This document shows positions 23,545-36,350 of a DNA stretch of 64,000 nt, in pieces. This stretch comes from Garcia nutans (taxonomy: Eukaryota; Streptophyta; Magnoliopsida; Malpighiales; Euphorbiaceae), in the NCBI GenBank assembly GCA_947685225.1, contig CANTUV010000072.1, positions 2,480,001-2,544,000 of the forward strand, written 5' to 3'. Both the position numbers and the translations under genes were made by a program. The first letter of the stretch is position 1. Each line of letters starts with the position of its first letter. The notes beneath the pieces are model-generated. The model worked only from the letters and a program-made list of their open reading frames with translations, was not told where the DNA came from and did no database searches.

Positions 23545-24695
23545 TGCTTTTGGTGAGAAAGTGATTGAGTCATTGCTAGATTCTTCATCTCCAGCATAGG
23601 TCAAATTGTCTTAAGCTTCTGAACTATCGTAATCCAAGGTTATGAGCCAAACGGGATTAATGATATGAGATGTAAATGTATGCATAAACAATAAACAAAT
23701 AAGGATAAATAGGACGTTCCTTCCAACCTTATAACATCCACACATGGATGGTGAGTCTCTTTTCCTAGGTAATATGGTTAACAAAATACCAACATGGTGT
23801 ATCTTATTTTCAAAAAATTCTCTCGAACGTTTCAACCAATAGTTATATTTTAAAATGGAAATCAATTCATGATAATTCCCATTAATTATGTTTTAATCCA
23901 TTCAACCAACTAAAGTAGCTTTTATGCTATATTGGATTAAAACTAAATTAAGAGGTTTATTATAAATAGATTTCTCACTTGAAAAAGTAACTAATAATTC
24001 ATGCCAAAAATAAGCCCATGATTAATTATTCTTAGTATAAACTAGGCTCACAATTGATTTTTGGTATTTCGTAATTGACTTAAATAATTTGCAAGCTCTT
24101 TGTAAGAAAAAGGTTGGATTACAATAATTTTGTTTCTACGCCCATTGTAAAAAGATTTTAGAAAAAATGAATTTTGGGCTTTGCATTTGGATCATGAGAA
24201 AAGCATTTTTGATTTGTTTTTTAGAATAGTTTTATGTCCAAAGATCATTTTAAAAAATTTTGAAAATAGCTTTGGTCTTTTGGACTTTAAAGAAAAAATT
24301 ATTTTGAGCTTATAATATACTTAGGTCATATTAGAAAAAAAAAAAAACAAACCAAATAAGCCATGATTTAAGCCAAGATAAATTAACCTTAGTCAAACAA
24401 CATGCAATTAGGTAAAACCTAAGGAAAGTAACTAGGCCAATTACATGAGCTTTAGTCTTTTGGTTAAAAAGCTTAGGCTCCCACAGCAGGTATATTCCAA
24501 ATGGTACAAGGCTATGAGTGGTTATGCCATGCTCGATCTCCATATCTTGAGGGAAAGTATGGCATCCCTTACATAACACAACACGGGTAACACGGGTGTC
24601 CTAACTCACGCACACGATGCAATCTAAATGATACAATGGATAATATCATGATAAGAAAGAATAGAACAATAAAAAGACCAACAAACTCAACTTCT
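23545..24695 (-). other. 5' leader of element D between primer site and gag
   Basis: About 1.15 kb without a recognisable coding region, AT-rich, containing a run of A near 24335. Long leaders are usual in this lineage. Confidence 0.6.
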
Positions 24696-24699
24696 CTTA

Positions 24700-24717
24700 T
24701 CCCCAGTGGAGTTGCCA
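24700..24717 (-). other. Primer binding site of element D
   Basis: TGGCAACTCCACTGGGGA on the minus strand, directly next to the LTR end at 24719. It differs from the initiator-Met site of the chromoviruses and resembles the TGGCGACTCC... sites of Tat/Ogre elements; I do not assign the tRNA with certainty. Confidence 0.7.
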
Positions 24718-24718
24718 C

Positions 24719-27398
24719 TATGAGCGGAGATTTTTGCCCACACTCCTGGTGGAATGGTTCTTGCGACTTCGGCACTGTTTAGGCTCGGGGCCTTAGAGAA
24801 CACGGGCCTAAGCTAGGAGAAAATAGAGTCACCACCCGGACGGGCTAGAAAAAAGAAAGGGGTGGATGACTCGATTCCTAAGGAATCCCCAACCACTTAA
24901 TGGGTTCGAAAAGTTAGGTACGTGTGGGAAAGGTGAGAAATGGCTCAGCACCCCTACAACGCCTGGTTCATTGGAACCGGCCTCCTTTTCATGTCTTAAT
25001 ATTATAAAATTCTCAAATATAATGATATTATCCATACTACAAGCAATAATTAAGTAAAGCATCATTATATTAAAATCAAAGCAATGTCCAAACAAAGCAA
25101 ATAAATGGACACTCATCCGAGGATGGAAACATGTCCTTACATCGTCCATGTCTAAAACTAATTAGGACACCCACCGAAAGGTGGAAACATATCCTTTAAA
25201 TTGGTCCAAAATATAAAAGTAGTTTAAATTAAATAAAATTTAACTAATGAGGTACCCACAACAACAACAACAACAACAACAACTAAGCCTTAATCCCAAA
25301 CAAATTGGGGTCGGCTGTATGGATTCTCAACAAAATAAGCTCAAAAGACACCAAAAAAAAACTCCAGCCTTAGGCCCCTTCCAAGACACGGATTTTACGT
25401 CTCCATTCAAGTCTGTCATTAATCAAATCCGCAAAGTGGAAAAATACCTCTTACAAAGTTTTAAATAAAAAACAAATCAATAAAAGTAAATATCCATTCA
25501 TGATAAACAAATCAAATATCAAAATTAAATAAATCAATCATCAAAACATATAATAAACATTCATTCAATTTAAATAAAATAGTAAGTATATAACTTTAGG
25601 GTTCATACATTAATTAGGGTTTCTTTGGTTTTGGAATTATTATTATTATTTAGGCTACTGTGAGAATTTTTGAAAAATTAGAATGGATTTGGGTTTTATA
25701 AATTTAAGAAAGTAGTAAGGTTTTTGGTTAATTAAATTAGGTTTTAAGGCTAACCTCATGAAATTAGAGTTTTGGAACCTTAAGATATTAGGGCTTAGGG
25801 CTCATGGTTAAGATATTAGGGTTTAAGGCTTACGGTTAAGATATTAGGGTTTTATGGTTTGAAACCTTGATTTTGCAGATTGTGATTTAGGATTTGAAGC
25901 TTTACTCTGATCAAAGTTAAGTATGGTTTTAATATTAACTATCATAACTACTTAAGTATTTTTAGATGAAACAAACATAGAAAGTCTTTAATGGAGTTAT
26001 TGAAAGATTAAAATATCCCAGTGAATAAAATTATAAAAAGTTACTGTGAAGATTTGAAAATAGAATTAGGATTTATGGTTTGAATAAATTAGGGTTTAGG
26101 TTTGTATTTTGAATAAAACTACTATATTTTGAATAATCATAACAAAGGAAGTTAAACACAAAGACTTATAATGCATAAATAAATATTGACCCGAGCCCAT
26201 ACGGTGGTCCTGCTAGTCGGTTAGCGGGTAGAGGTCAAGGGGGAAGCTCCCCTTGCATGGTCGGGGGCCTCGCCCCAGAAGATTTTGAAAACTAGCTTTT
26301 AAGGTTGTAGGTTTTGGTGTTGAAAAATATGATTTTAGGGTTTAAGATTTAGAAAACAGGGTTTTGAGATTTTAAGGAACTTATGTTATTTTTAAAAGAA
26401 TAATGCTACTGTGTGATTTTGGAAAGAAGAATTAATTAGGGTTGAAGCTTTTGATACTTGAAAAAATAAGGCTACTGGATGTTTGAATTAGGGATTAGGT
26501 TTGAAATAAGTTAGGGTTTTATGAAAATAGATTGTTGTTTTATGGTTTAAGAAAAGTGTAATTAGGGTTTTAGATTTCAGAAATTAGTTTTATGAGTATT
26601 AAGGTTTTTAGGGTTTTTATAGATTTTAGATGGTAAACAAAATAATTGATCAAATAACAAAAATGTATATGTTCATACAATTGATTAAATTGTATGATGA
26701 AGCTACTGTGAACATAAATAAGTCAATAGAAAATCAAACCTCCATTGTTAGTTCCACCAAAACTTGAATTCGGGTTGAATAATAGCAAAGGCAATGTTGC
26801 TGCCTTTGATGGATTGATGATTAATGAATGTTTACTAATTTCTTTTTGCCGTCTCTTGCTCCTAGGGCTTTCTGTCTCCTTTTTCCACCCTAGTCCGAAG
26901 TCCCAATGTCTCGATCCCCCATTCTGTGTTTTAATGTGGTATTTTATAGGAAAAATAAAAAACCTACTTCTAATTGTCTAAAGAAATTAAAACCATTTAG
27001 TAAAAGAAATCAAAACTAAATAGAATTCGGTTTCGAAAAAAACTGTGCTAAAAAATTACGCTGGCAAAAAAATGCTGCTGGCCGAAAATTGTGAGCGAGG
27101 GGCTGGCCAGCCAATTCGCCGCAGGAATTATTGGATTGTGCCCAATTCACCGTAGGAAATTTCTGCGGCGACTTGGCCCAAGACAATTGGCCTTCAGCGA
27201 TGAAAAATTTTCTTCACCGATTTTTACTTATTTATTTTTTATCTTTTTCTTTACTGTTACCTTTTTATTTTTATTAAAAATAAATTTTATTAGTAATGAA
27301 TATTAAAATAAATATTATTTAATTAAAATACCACAAAAATTATTTTGGACTATATAAAAAATATTGGACCAGACTAGGTCAAAAATTAAGGGTCTACA
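24719..27398 (-). repeat. 5' LTR of element D (2680 bp)
   Basis: Begins TATGAGCGGAG (a TG to TA change at the terminus compared with the other copy) and ends GGGTCTACA, followed by the target duplication GAAAG. It is longer than the left LTR because of the insertion 25257-25432 and about 70 bp retained near 26240-26310. Confidence 0.88.
25257..25432 (+). mobile_element. Short dispersed repeat with (CAA)n head inserted in the LTR
   Basis: About 175 bp absent from the other LTR copy, where the flanks 'gaggtaccca' and 'caaagtgg' are contiguous. It starts with nine or so CAA/ACA triplets, then TAAGCCTTAATCCCAAAC and GGGGTCGGCTGTATGGATTC, a text I recognise as a widely scattered short repeat of plant genomes (probably SINE-derived). 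A short target duplication (CACAA/CGCAA) is possible but not certain. Confidence 0.7.
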
Positions 27399-28073
27399 GA
27401 AAGGTAGTGAAAATGTGTTGGTTGATCATCTTTCTAGGTTACCCTTTAATGATGATGCACAAATTACCTTTGAGAATGCTTTTGTAAAATTTCCTGATGA
27501 ACACTAGTTTTCCATAACACAAGCACCATGGTATATCGATATTGCTAATTATCTTTCTTGCGGTGTTATGTGGATGGACTTGAATTTTCAGGCAAAGAAG
27601 AGGTTTCTACATTCCTGCAAGTACTATTTTTGGGATGAACCATATTTATTTGGAATCTGCAGTCAGACAATGTGTGCCAATGGAAGAACAATTACAAGTA
27701 ATGCAATTTTGCCGTAACCTATATTGTAGAGGGCATTTCAAAGGTAAGAAGACCACTGAGAAAATTTTGCAAAGTGATTTGTATATGCCTACCCTTTTTA
27801 AAGATGCTTATAATTTTTGCATAAGATGTGACAGATGCCAAAGAGTATGAAATATGAGCAAGAGAAATGAAATGCCTCTCAATATTTTCATGGTGGTTTA
27901 AATTTTTTATGTATGAGGAATTGATTTCATGGGGCCATTTTCCAAATCTTTTAGGTTAGAGTATATCCTTCTTACGGTGAATTATACGTCAAATTGGGTG
28001 GAAGCTATCCTTAGTAGGACTAATGAATCTAATGTTATTGTGAAATTTTTGAAGGAATACATCTTAAGTAGGT
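27399..28073 (+). pseudogene. Element C, right part: Athila-type RNase H end and integrase (broken)
   Basis: Continuation of the Athila-like polyprotein after element D. It reads a SENVLVDHLSRL motif from about 27404, then WYIDIANYL, FWDEPYLF, the zinc-finger part CVPMEEQLQVMQFC...GHF and CIRCDRCQRV (27635-27850), and the core beginning IDFMGPF with YILLTVNY and WVEAI. Several stops and frameshifts are present. Homology stops near 28073 after VKFLKEYI, before the second catalytic Asp region; the rest of the element is not found downstream. Confidence 0.82.
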
Positions 28074-28454
28074 TATGATTATTCAAAAAGCTCAACTCAC
28101 TTGTTTGTTTTTATATGACTTAAGGGAGACAACAGGAATATTTCTTTAAAAGAATAATAAAATAAGTGAAAAGGTGAGCTTTTTTGGATGGAAAGAAAGG
28201 CTTAAACATGAGAAAGAAGGAGCAAATGGAGTTGGGAGTGTGGATGTGAGTTGGAAAAGGAAAATTCTCTTTGTCTTGACATTTAAATAATTGGAATAGG
28301 GGATAGAGATGGGGGCTACAGGTTGGTAAAAGAGGAAATTCTTCTTGATATAACCATTCTTCTTCTTGTTGAGGGGACATCTTGATACACCATCTTGAGG
28401 ATACATCTTCATCACCATCTTCCATTCCTTTCATCTTCATTTTTTATCTTCATA
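28074..28454. other. Unassigned stretch between Athila relic and LINE
   Basis: About 380 bp with a purine-rich plus strand. An open frame on the minus strand (28440-28120) has no motif that I recognise and looks compositional. It could be a small insertion or part of the LINE 5' region. Confidence 0.4.
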
Positions 28455-30358
28455 GCTAAGAACTAGCTTGTGCAATGTTGGTTGTAAGGCTATCCCTAAG
28501 ATCATTACTAATCATATTAGAGAATTTTGTCTAATCTCATTAGTCCAACCCAAACTAGCTTTGTTTCGGGATGAAACATTACTGAAAATATCATTATGGC
28601 TCAAGAAGTAGCATACTCCATGAAAAAGAAGGGTGGACATAAGTGTTGGATGTTAATCAAAGTAGATAGAGAGAAGGCATAAGATAAGATGAGATGGGAA
28701 TTTATTCAAGAGACTCTGGAAGAATTGGCTTCCTTAATACTTTAATCCCAATAATTATGCTATGCATCTCTTCTATATCTATGTAAATTCTCTGGAATGG
28801 TGCAACTACTCATCAATTCTTTCCTAGTTAGGGGCTTCATCATGGTGATCCATTATCACCTTATCATTTTATCCTTTGTATGGAGAAATTATCATAACTA
28901 AACAAAGGACGATGGAAATTGATTAAATTGGGCTCTAAAGTCCCTTTACTTTCTCACCTTTTCTTTGCTAATGATCTAATGTTAATAGTGGAGGCCAAGG
29001 TGGAACAAGCTAAAATAATCAGGGCTATTCTCCAAGAATTTTGTTCCAAGTTCAGGGCAATGCATCAGTGGGCAAAAAATCAAATTATTTTTTTCAAAAA
29101 ACTCTGGTGGTTCCCTTTTTGGTGAGATTAAAAGAGAACTAGGATACTCTATGACAACGAACTTGGGAAAATATTTAGGGATGCCTTTGCTTCATTCTAG
29201 AGTTATTAAAACACCTATAGAGATATTATTGACAAAGTGAAACAATGCCTATTTATTCGATACAAATGACCAGGCTCCCTAATGGAATTTGTGGAGAAAT
29301 TGATAAATTATATAGGGTTTCATCTAGAATAAAAATTAAGGTAATAATCAGGGATTAGCATTAGTGAAATGGGAAGAAATATGTTGTCCAGAGGATTTTG
29401 GTGGTTTGGGTGTAAAGCATCTTAATGTAATGAATGAAGCCCTCTTAAAACTTGCATGGTATGTGTATAATCTAAAGGATAAATTATGGGCTAGAGTTGT
29501 ATCTGAAAAATATAAGACTAATCCTGAGTTGGGTAATGAGCTGAAGAGATTATCTAGTAGCTCCTATTTATGGTCTTCTTTATTATAATTTTGGCCTTCG
29601 CTAAAGAAAAATAGTAAACGGGTGATTGGACATGGTTGAAAAGCTATGTTTTGGACTGATTATTGTGCTAATGATAAGGAGAAGCTACCAGACTTTGGAA
29701 TTAGGGATGTTCCTTTTGAATACATGTCAAAAATTATTTTTGAGTTGTCCATCCTTCAGGCTAATGGGATTGGGATTAATTTAAGAATTTTTATCCTCAG
29801 TTAGTAATTGTCCATATTGCATCAATTCATCCTCCTAAAGCTTCTCGTGGTGAAGATAAGAGATTTTGGAAGCACATAGAGAATGGTATATTTTCTTCCA
29901 AATCTGCTTATGCACATACATTGAATATTCAAGATTTAGCCAAAGACCGCTTCTGGAATATTCTTCTTCTAGTAGAAGTAAAACACAGCTTCTTCATAAT
30001 GACTTGAAGGGATTGGGATATTCCAAATTGTCCACCATGGCTGACATTTTTTGGTGTAACTATTTGGTGCCTTTGGTATTGGAGAAATGAAGAAATTTTT
30101 GGTGGAGTTATAGGCAAAGGAGGAAGCATACTCACTGATTACTCTACATCTGTTCAAAGAAAAGAGGAAGTAAGTATTTGTTGGATGGTACCTCCTGAAG
30201 GATTCTTCAAAATTAATACTGATGGTTCACTTAAAGCTTCAATCGGGCGGGCAGCAGCTGGTGGAGTGATTAGTGATATGAATGATCAATGATGTAATGG
30301 CATTGTTATTAATATCGGAGTATTCTCCATCATAAGAGAAGATATCATAGGCTTAAGT
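28455..30358 (+). pseudogene. L1-type LINE, part 1: reverse transcriptase, zinc-finger region and RNase H start
   Basis: Non-LTR retrotransposon remains. The RT starts near RTSLCNVGCKAIPKII (28455), then WMLIKVDREKA, GLHHGDPLSPYHFILCMEKLS and the catalytic box as FFANDLML (28961-28978; normally FADD). Downstream come WEEICCPEDFGGLGVKHLNVMNEALL and LWARVVSEKY, typical of the post-RT region of plant L1 elements. The RNase H begins with FFKINTDGSLKASIG (near 30211). Many stops and frameshifts. The upstream endonuclease is not visible, so the copy is probably 5' truncated. It is cut at 30358 by element G. Confidence 0.85.
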
Positions 30359-33144
30359 TGTAACACCCCGATACCCTATATAAGTACTATACATATACCT
30401 AGTATACATACAGTAAGTATATAAAGTATAAGGATGTCACTTTTTGTTACCTTTTTAAAACTTGTAACAGAGTTCAAACCATAATACGTTAATTCAAATA
30501 ACATTTACAAAATCATTATCTTTATCAAAACTTCATTTATACTTATAAATACTCTCTCGTCATAAATACATCATAATTAAAAGTTATACATGTATGCATT
30601 ACCCTCTAGTTGGTCTCGATAAACTCTTACTCTTCTCGTGGCATAACAGCTGGACTTCCAGATCAATCGCATATCCACCTGCGCGATTACACAACCGCGC
30701 TAAGCCCGAGAGCTTAGTAATACAATTATGAAATATAAACATAAATTAGAGAAATTCTAACATATAATGATATATCAATTCAATGTACCATTAGTTATTA
30801 TCATGTTTTTCCTTTTTAATTGCACCTTTCATATATCTCGGCTAATTTCATATTTAATGTACATATATATACATAAACATTATCACTAACCACAATCCAT
30901 CACTAGTATTCATAATCAATATATCATTACACATATTACATATCATACCAATCATGAATTACATTTCCAATGAAATCAACCATAGATCTCATTACTCATT
31001 TCTTTCAACACTTGTATATCACATTGACAACAAAGACAGACTCGGGCCCAAAAGACACTAATATGCTATTCAATTTTCAGAGTTAATGCTTTGGTTTTGT
31101 TATCACATTTATCATTATCATAGACCCAACTAGGCTTCAAGGATTTAGGTTCAACCAAGCTTCAAGGGGAACAAAGCATGCTAAGTCTCAACCCAACTTG
31201 GCTTCAAGAACCAATCCAACCTAGCTTCAAGGGTTGTAACATCTCAATTAGGCTTCAAGGACTAGACCCAACCAAGCTTCAAGGGGAGTAAAACATGTTA
31301 AACTTCAACCCAACTTGGCTTCAAGGATCAAGCCCAACCTAACTTCAAGAGATTGTTACTATCATTAGGCATGCCACCAACAACAAACTCTGAAAATGGA
31401 ATAACACATTAGTCACACAATTCATTTATTATTTCATTATCCATTTCATTCTCAATTGAATCATTATCTGGCAAACATGCCTTATTTATCACAATTGAAT
31501 CATCATAGCCAATCACAATGGCTTCACATCACATTATATCTCAAATTACCTTTCATATTTCATCATTGATATATGCAACATCCATTACATTAACTAAACA
31601 CACATATCATTATTCAATCATACCATCTAGGCATGCTTCAATCATATCATTCACATCATTATAACTCAGAACATTAGTTTCACACCTCTTTATGTCTCAA
31701 TTCACATTATACACTTCATCATTCAAGCATACATAATCCATTTCTCAAGACACATTAACATCATTCATTATTAAAATATATTGCACATACCTTTTTGGAT
31801 GATCCTCATCTCTTTTACACTCAAGAACTACTCCCATCAAGCTATACATAATCAATTACCTCATCATATCCTTCACATTTTACATATTGCATCATTGATG
31901 TAACATTACAAAGTACATTATTCATATAACACATTACCATTCACAAGATTCACAATGCATAAAACATAGCATTGTTCATATAGTATCATATGCATCATCA
32001 TTGTCATCAAATGAATGTTCAATCTCAACAATGCAAGAAGAACAAAGGAACAATCACAGTAGCTAACACCCTCAAGGGACACGGCCAAGCTTGTGGCCGT
32101 GTCTCTCAACACCAATTCAAGCCGAGGCAGACACGTGCAAAGGACACGGCCGTGTCTCTCAACAAAAATCAGGCAGTGGCAAACACAGTCAAGGGACACG
32201 GCCAAGCCAGTGGTCGTGTCTCTCCAAAATTCATCCAACACGGCCAGGTTTCATTAAGCTTGGCCGTGTCTCTCCAAAATCTTAAGTCTTGGCCGTGTCT
32301 CTCATGAACAAAAACCCTAAATATGGCCAAAACTCTTTTAATTGCATTTAAACACATTGTGCACACCATAACCTCATTCAAATGGATCTAAACTATGTCA
32401 TTAACACTTATTTTACATATTCATCACAATATTCTTATTAACAAAACATTGACAACACATTTAAACACATACTACTTCAAAACCCTAAAACCAACATCAT
32501 TCTTATTCTTTCAATATCAACATCCACTTAACTTACCATCCTCAAACCAAAACCAACACCAATTTAACTTACAATCAAACTCAACACTTATAAACACATC
32601 TCAAAACCACACCAAATCATAATCCCAACAAATCAAAACTCACTTCAAACACAACTTCAAAAATAACAAGGGAAAACAAGAGAGTACTTACCTCAATTGA
32701 AGAAATTTCACAAATCTCCAACTTAATCCTTTGATTCTTCCTTCAATTTGATGTTAGAAATCAAAACACCTCACTTGCTCTCTCTTTCCCTTTGGTAGCC
32801 GGCCACACCAAGCAAAGAAGAGAAAATGAAGACAAGTCAAACTTCTCTTCTTCTTTAAATCTCCACCAAGCAATCTTAACAAAGCAATTACCAAATTGCC
32901 CTCATCCATTTAACTTAACTGTTGTCACTTATATGCCCATTTAAGTAGTTTCACATATCACAAATAAATATCCTCTTCCATTGACCATCCCTTTTGACCA
33001 ACTTATATGTTATATATATTACCATATACCCAACATATACATTATCTCAAAATACATTTTTCCTTTCCAATAGCACATAAACATTTAATTCAAATCAAAC
33101 AACAATTACATCAATACTTCTAGGGCACATTTTGGGATATTACA
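30359..33144 (-). repeat. 3' LTR of element G (2786 bp)
   Basis: TGTAACACCCC to GGGATATTACA. By eye, differences from the other copy are few and scattered over 2.78 kb. It includes the conserved hairpin (GCGCGAT at 30681-30687 with a one-base-mutated partner), the CTTCAAGG cassette (about 31126-31352), the GGCCGTGTC palindromes (from 32078) and the GCCGGCC core near 32800. Confidence 0.93.
32075..32310. repeat. GGCCGTGTC palindrome cluster in the element G 3' LTR
   Basis: Perfect stem 32078-32086 with 32095-32103, plus further GGACACGGCC and GGCCGTGTCTC units. It is the same cassette as in element A. Confidence 0.85.
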
Positions 33145-33163
33145 ATTCTCCCCCTCTAAAAAG
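33145..33163 (-). other. Polypurine tract of element G
   Basis: The element strand reads CTTTTTAGAGGGGGAGAAT next to the 3' LTR, almost identical to the tracts of A and H. Confidence 0.85.
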
Positions 33164-36100
33164 AAATTTCGTCCTCGAAATTATCAGTATCATAACAATC
33201 CATTCTTAACAAAATGTTATCTTAACTTCCATATGAAGTTAATTATATGCTTAAGTTATTATGTCACCAAACCATATAATTTCAACTTTCCCCTTTTTAA
33301 TCAACCATCTTCTCTATATTCCATAACTCATCATTCTATATGTTTATACATCTTATCACTTCCTTGATCAAACATTTGAAAGAACTCATTACATTTCCTA
33401 TTAATGTCTTTATACAATAATCAGATCATTTTATAGCACACTTACACTTCGTCCAATCTTTATATTTAATATAATTTGTTCCTTCATCTCTTTGTAATTA
33501 CCCTCTTAACTTTAACCTTAGAAACCATTGGTTTATATCTGAGCATTAATTATCCCGTCATTACAATTACTGTCTAAATAGACATTTATCAAACCTCAAT
33601 GGATAACAAGATCCTTATTTTTCACAAATGGAGTTACTTCTTTAGCATGCTTTTCGCTTCACTTACATATTAATACACTACCTTCCAACTTATTTGATAC
33701 ATAATCAATCTTTTCCCTTATTATCACGATTAATAACTACTATACTCCATTCATTCATGTCCAAACACACTCTAAAATTTTACATCATATACATTATCAT
33801 GAAAATAATTAAACTCTTAGTACAACTATACACATTAAATCTCAATAGTGATTCATAATTCTTAGCGAAATCCAGATCACTTGATCTATCTGCCACAATA
33901 TACCCACATTCCAATCTTGTTCAATTCCAACCAACGATTAATTTATTTAACTTATCATGAAATTTCACAATATTCATATATGTATATATATATCTTCATT
34001 CCATTAGGGCAAATTTATATTCAATTCCTGATCTCTTCCGATCCATATTCAATCAAATTATCATAATAACAAATCACTTCAAATTATCTTTTTGTCATAT
34101 TATCCATAACTCAACACATTTCCATAATTTCCTTTTTCTCTCTTTACCTTCACAACTATAACCAAATTTTTAACATAAAATGATAAAGTACAACTTTATC
34201 CATCATAATTTTTAACTATACTTCTCAAATAAAGTTTTCAATCTCACCAAATCTGTATTACAATCATTTTATCTAAAATCCAAATCTATGGATAACAACA
34301 TTAACCGATTAAATATACTGAACAAAACACATGGCTTTAAGAGATTAATATTCAAGCCCGGAACTTTTAAATCAATACTGTTCTTTTATAACTTTATTCT
34401 CAATCTTTACAAATACAAGGCTAAGGTGTATCTCAAGAATTATATATTCCTTCTTTACATTTTTGGTATAACAGAAATTAACACATTCCAACTCCATTTC
34501 AAACCAATTTGCACTCGATTATATGATCTTTATCAACTTAGTTCATGTTTCAACAGTATTACTATATACATATTCAATCATATGCAGTTTCCATATAATT
34601 TCTATCCGTCACTTCATTTCTAATCCATTTACAATCTCTTATAATATAATTACATAAAACTTTCCATATGTGAATACTTTGGGACTCTAAATATCATATG
34701 ATTATCACATTCAATGCTCACCATAACAATTTCCACTATCCAATATTACTCAAGTCCATTCCATACTTACTTCCATTACATAATCCATCTAACTTTATAC
34801 AATTCAAGACCTAATCTCTCTTAGGTCCACTAATACATATAACATCATTTTCCATATCACTAATTCTATAATTATACCACATACATATTCATAGGTCACC
34901 TTCATAATGTGATTCATACATTTGTTTATATATCATAATTTCATTCATATTGAAAACTCAGTTCACATATCATATACATGTATACACTTAAATATATGCT
35001 CTTATTTTATTTTCCTTTTTCATACATTCAATACAAATTTAATGTTTATCACTTTTTTTTTAAATATTATCCTTCTCATTCTTCCAATATGATGTAAAGT
35101 ATTTATTCACACTACAAATATATATTCTGACTATAATAACATTTCACATCCATCTTGGTCACATTCCCAATGTGACATCTCTTTCACTTTCATCTTTAAA
35201 AACATTTAATATACTTCCATATCCATTTTTACCCTTTGCAGTATAGTCACTTAAAATAGCTCATTTTCATTCGCTTATTCACTTCCCTTTTTACTTCAAA
35301 ACAGATTTTCATACCATCAATCACATTGTTCAATTCATAATACTTTCATATGCAATATTAGTCATTTCATCTAGCTCGTGTATTGCATATACATTAAACC
35401 ATCAATATCCAAATAATCTTTATCAAATTCCACTAAACTTTAATTTTTCAACTTACTACTTCGCTTAAGCTTCAACTTGCCAAACTCATCTTTTCTTAAT
35501 ATCAACTTTAAAAACATCTTATATATATATATATATATATCACAAAGCAATATCAAAACATATAATTTTCACAATTATCAAGCTCATTTCAAAAATTTCA
35601 AATATCACATATTACCACCATTACCATGAGCTTTCACAATATCCAAGCATCTCACATTTCTAACATTGAATTCACAATGTTTGCATTAAAATAACAATAC
35701 CAATTTATATTCTTACTTAACCCATATCATCTCTTTTTCCTTTAAACAAAACCTTAACTTTATATATACCCCAAACTTTAAATAGTCACACTTTGTCTAT
35801 ACTAATCAACTCATTCAATATTCCACCATACTCTCCTCATTTTAGTAACATATCTTTCAATATTAACAATTCAACAATATTTCCTCTATCTAGCAAACCC
35901 AACATAAACTCTATTATAAAGAGATTCAAAGTGTAGAGGAAAGAGTACATACTCTTATCTTAATTTTGATTTCATCTCATGTTCAACTTTATTCTCCTTT
36001 TCATTTCTTTATATTTCAACACATTTAACAATTCACTTTACTTGCATAAATTTCCAAAAAAAAATTTTCAATTTATCAATTAAACTTATATAAATCCATA

Positions 36101-36331
36101 TCATTTCTTGCTCTAGCTTTACATTCATGTAAAACATCATTCACACACTAGCATCCATCTCATATAACACAGATATTCTACCATTCATATAATGCCACAT
36201 CTGAGACCAACCTAGGTGTTAATGCATATGCATGTATTACCAATTACATTCCAAAACTCTTCTTTTTAATTCTCTTTAAACGTTTCAAATTTTTTTTTTA
36301 AGTTCACCTAGGCCGAGAATCTCGAACCTAA
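33164..36331 (-). other. Non-coding interior of element G
   Basis: About 3.2 kb of AT-rich DNA with no recognisable gag or pol motif on either strand. Base use is strongly asymmetric: for example 34621-34680 has 10 C and 2 G on the plus strand, so the sense strand is G-rich. An AT dinucleotide run lies at 35521-35540. The open frames at 33881-34066 and 34288-34623 are low-complexity and I reject them as genes. Confidence 0.75.
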
Positions 36332-36343
36332 GCTCTGATACCA
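36332..36343 (-). other. Primer binding site of element G (tRNA-iMet type)
   Basis: TGGTATCAGAGC on the minus strand, seven bases from the LTR end at 36351. Confidence 0.9.
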
Positions 36344-36350
36344 AAATAAT

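Larger units (their letters stand above)
15749..27398 (-). mobile_element. Element D: gag-only, Tat/Ogre-related LTR retrotransposon (11.65 kb)
   Basis: LTRs at 15749-18191 and 24719-27398, flanked by a perfect 5-bp target duplication GAAAG (15744-15748 and 27399-27403). Orientation is minus, from the primer site at 24700-24717, gag at 23544-22143 and the purine-rich tract next to the left LTR. The sense LTR start TGTAGACCCTTAATTTTTGACC and the gag type fit the Tat/Ogre lineage. No protease, RT, RNase H or integrase motif is visible between 22142 and 18192; that space holds non-coding sequence and two tandem arrays. It is therefore probably a non-autonomous, gag-carrying element (TR-GAG-like) relying on enzymes in trans. 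Confidence 0.85.

Noticed and set aside
28120..28440. Minus-strand 106-codon frame upstream of the LINE
   Set aside because: No motif, overlapping a second frame of similar length; compositional.
34288..34623. 111-codon frame in the element G interior
   Set aside because: Low-complexity, Ile/Phe/Tyr/Asn-rich peptide expected from AT-rich DNA; no counterpart in any gag or pol.
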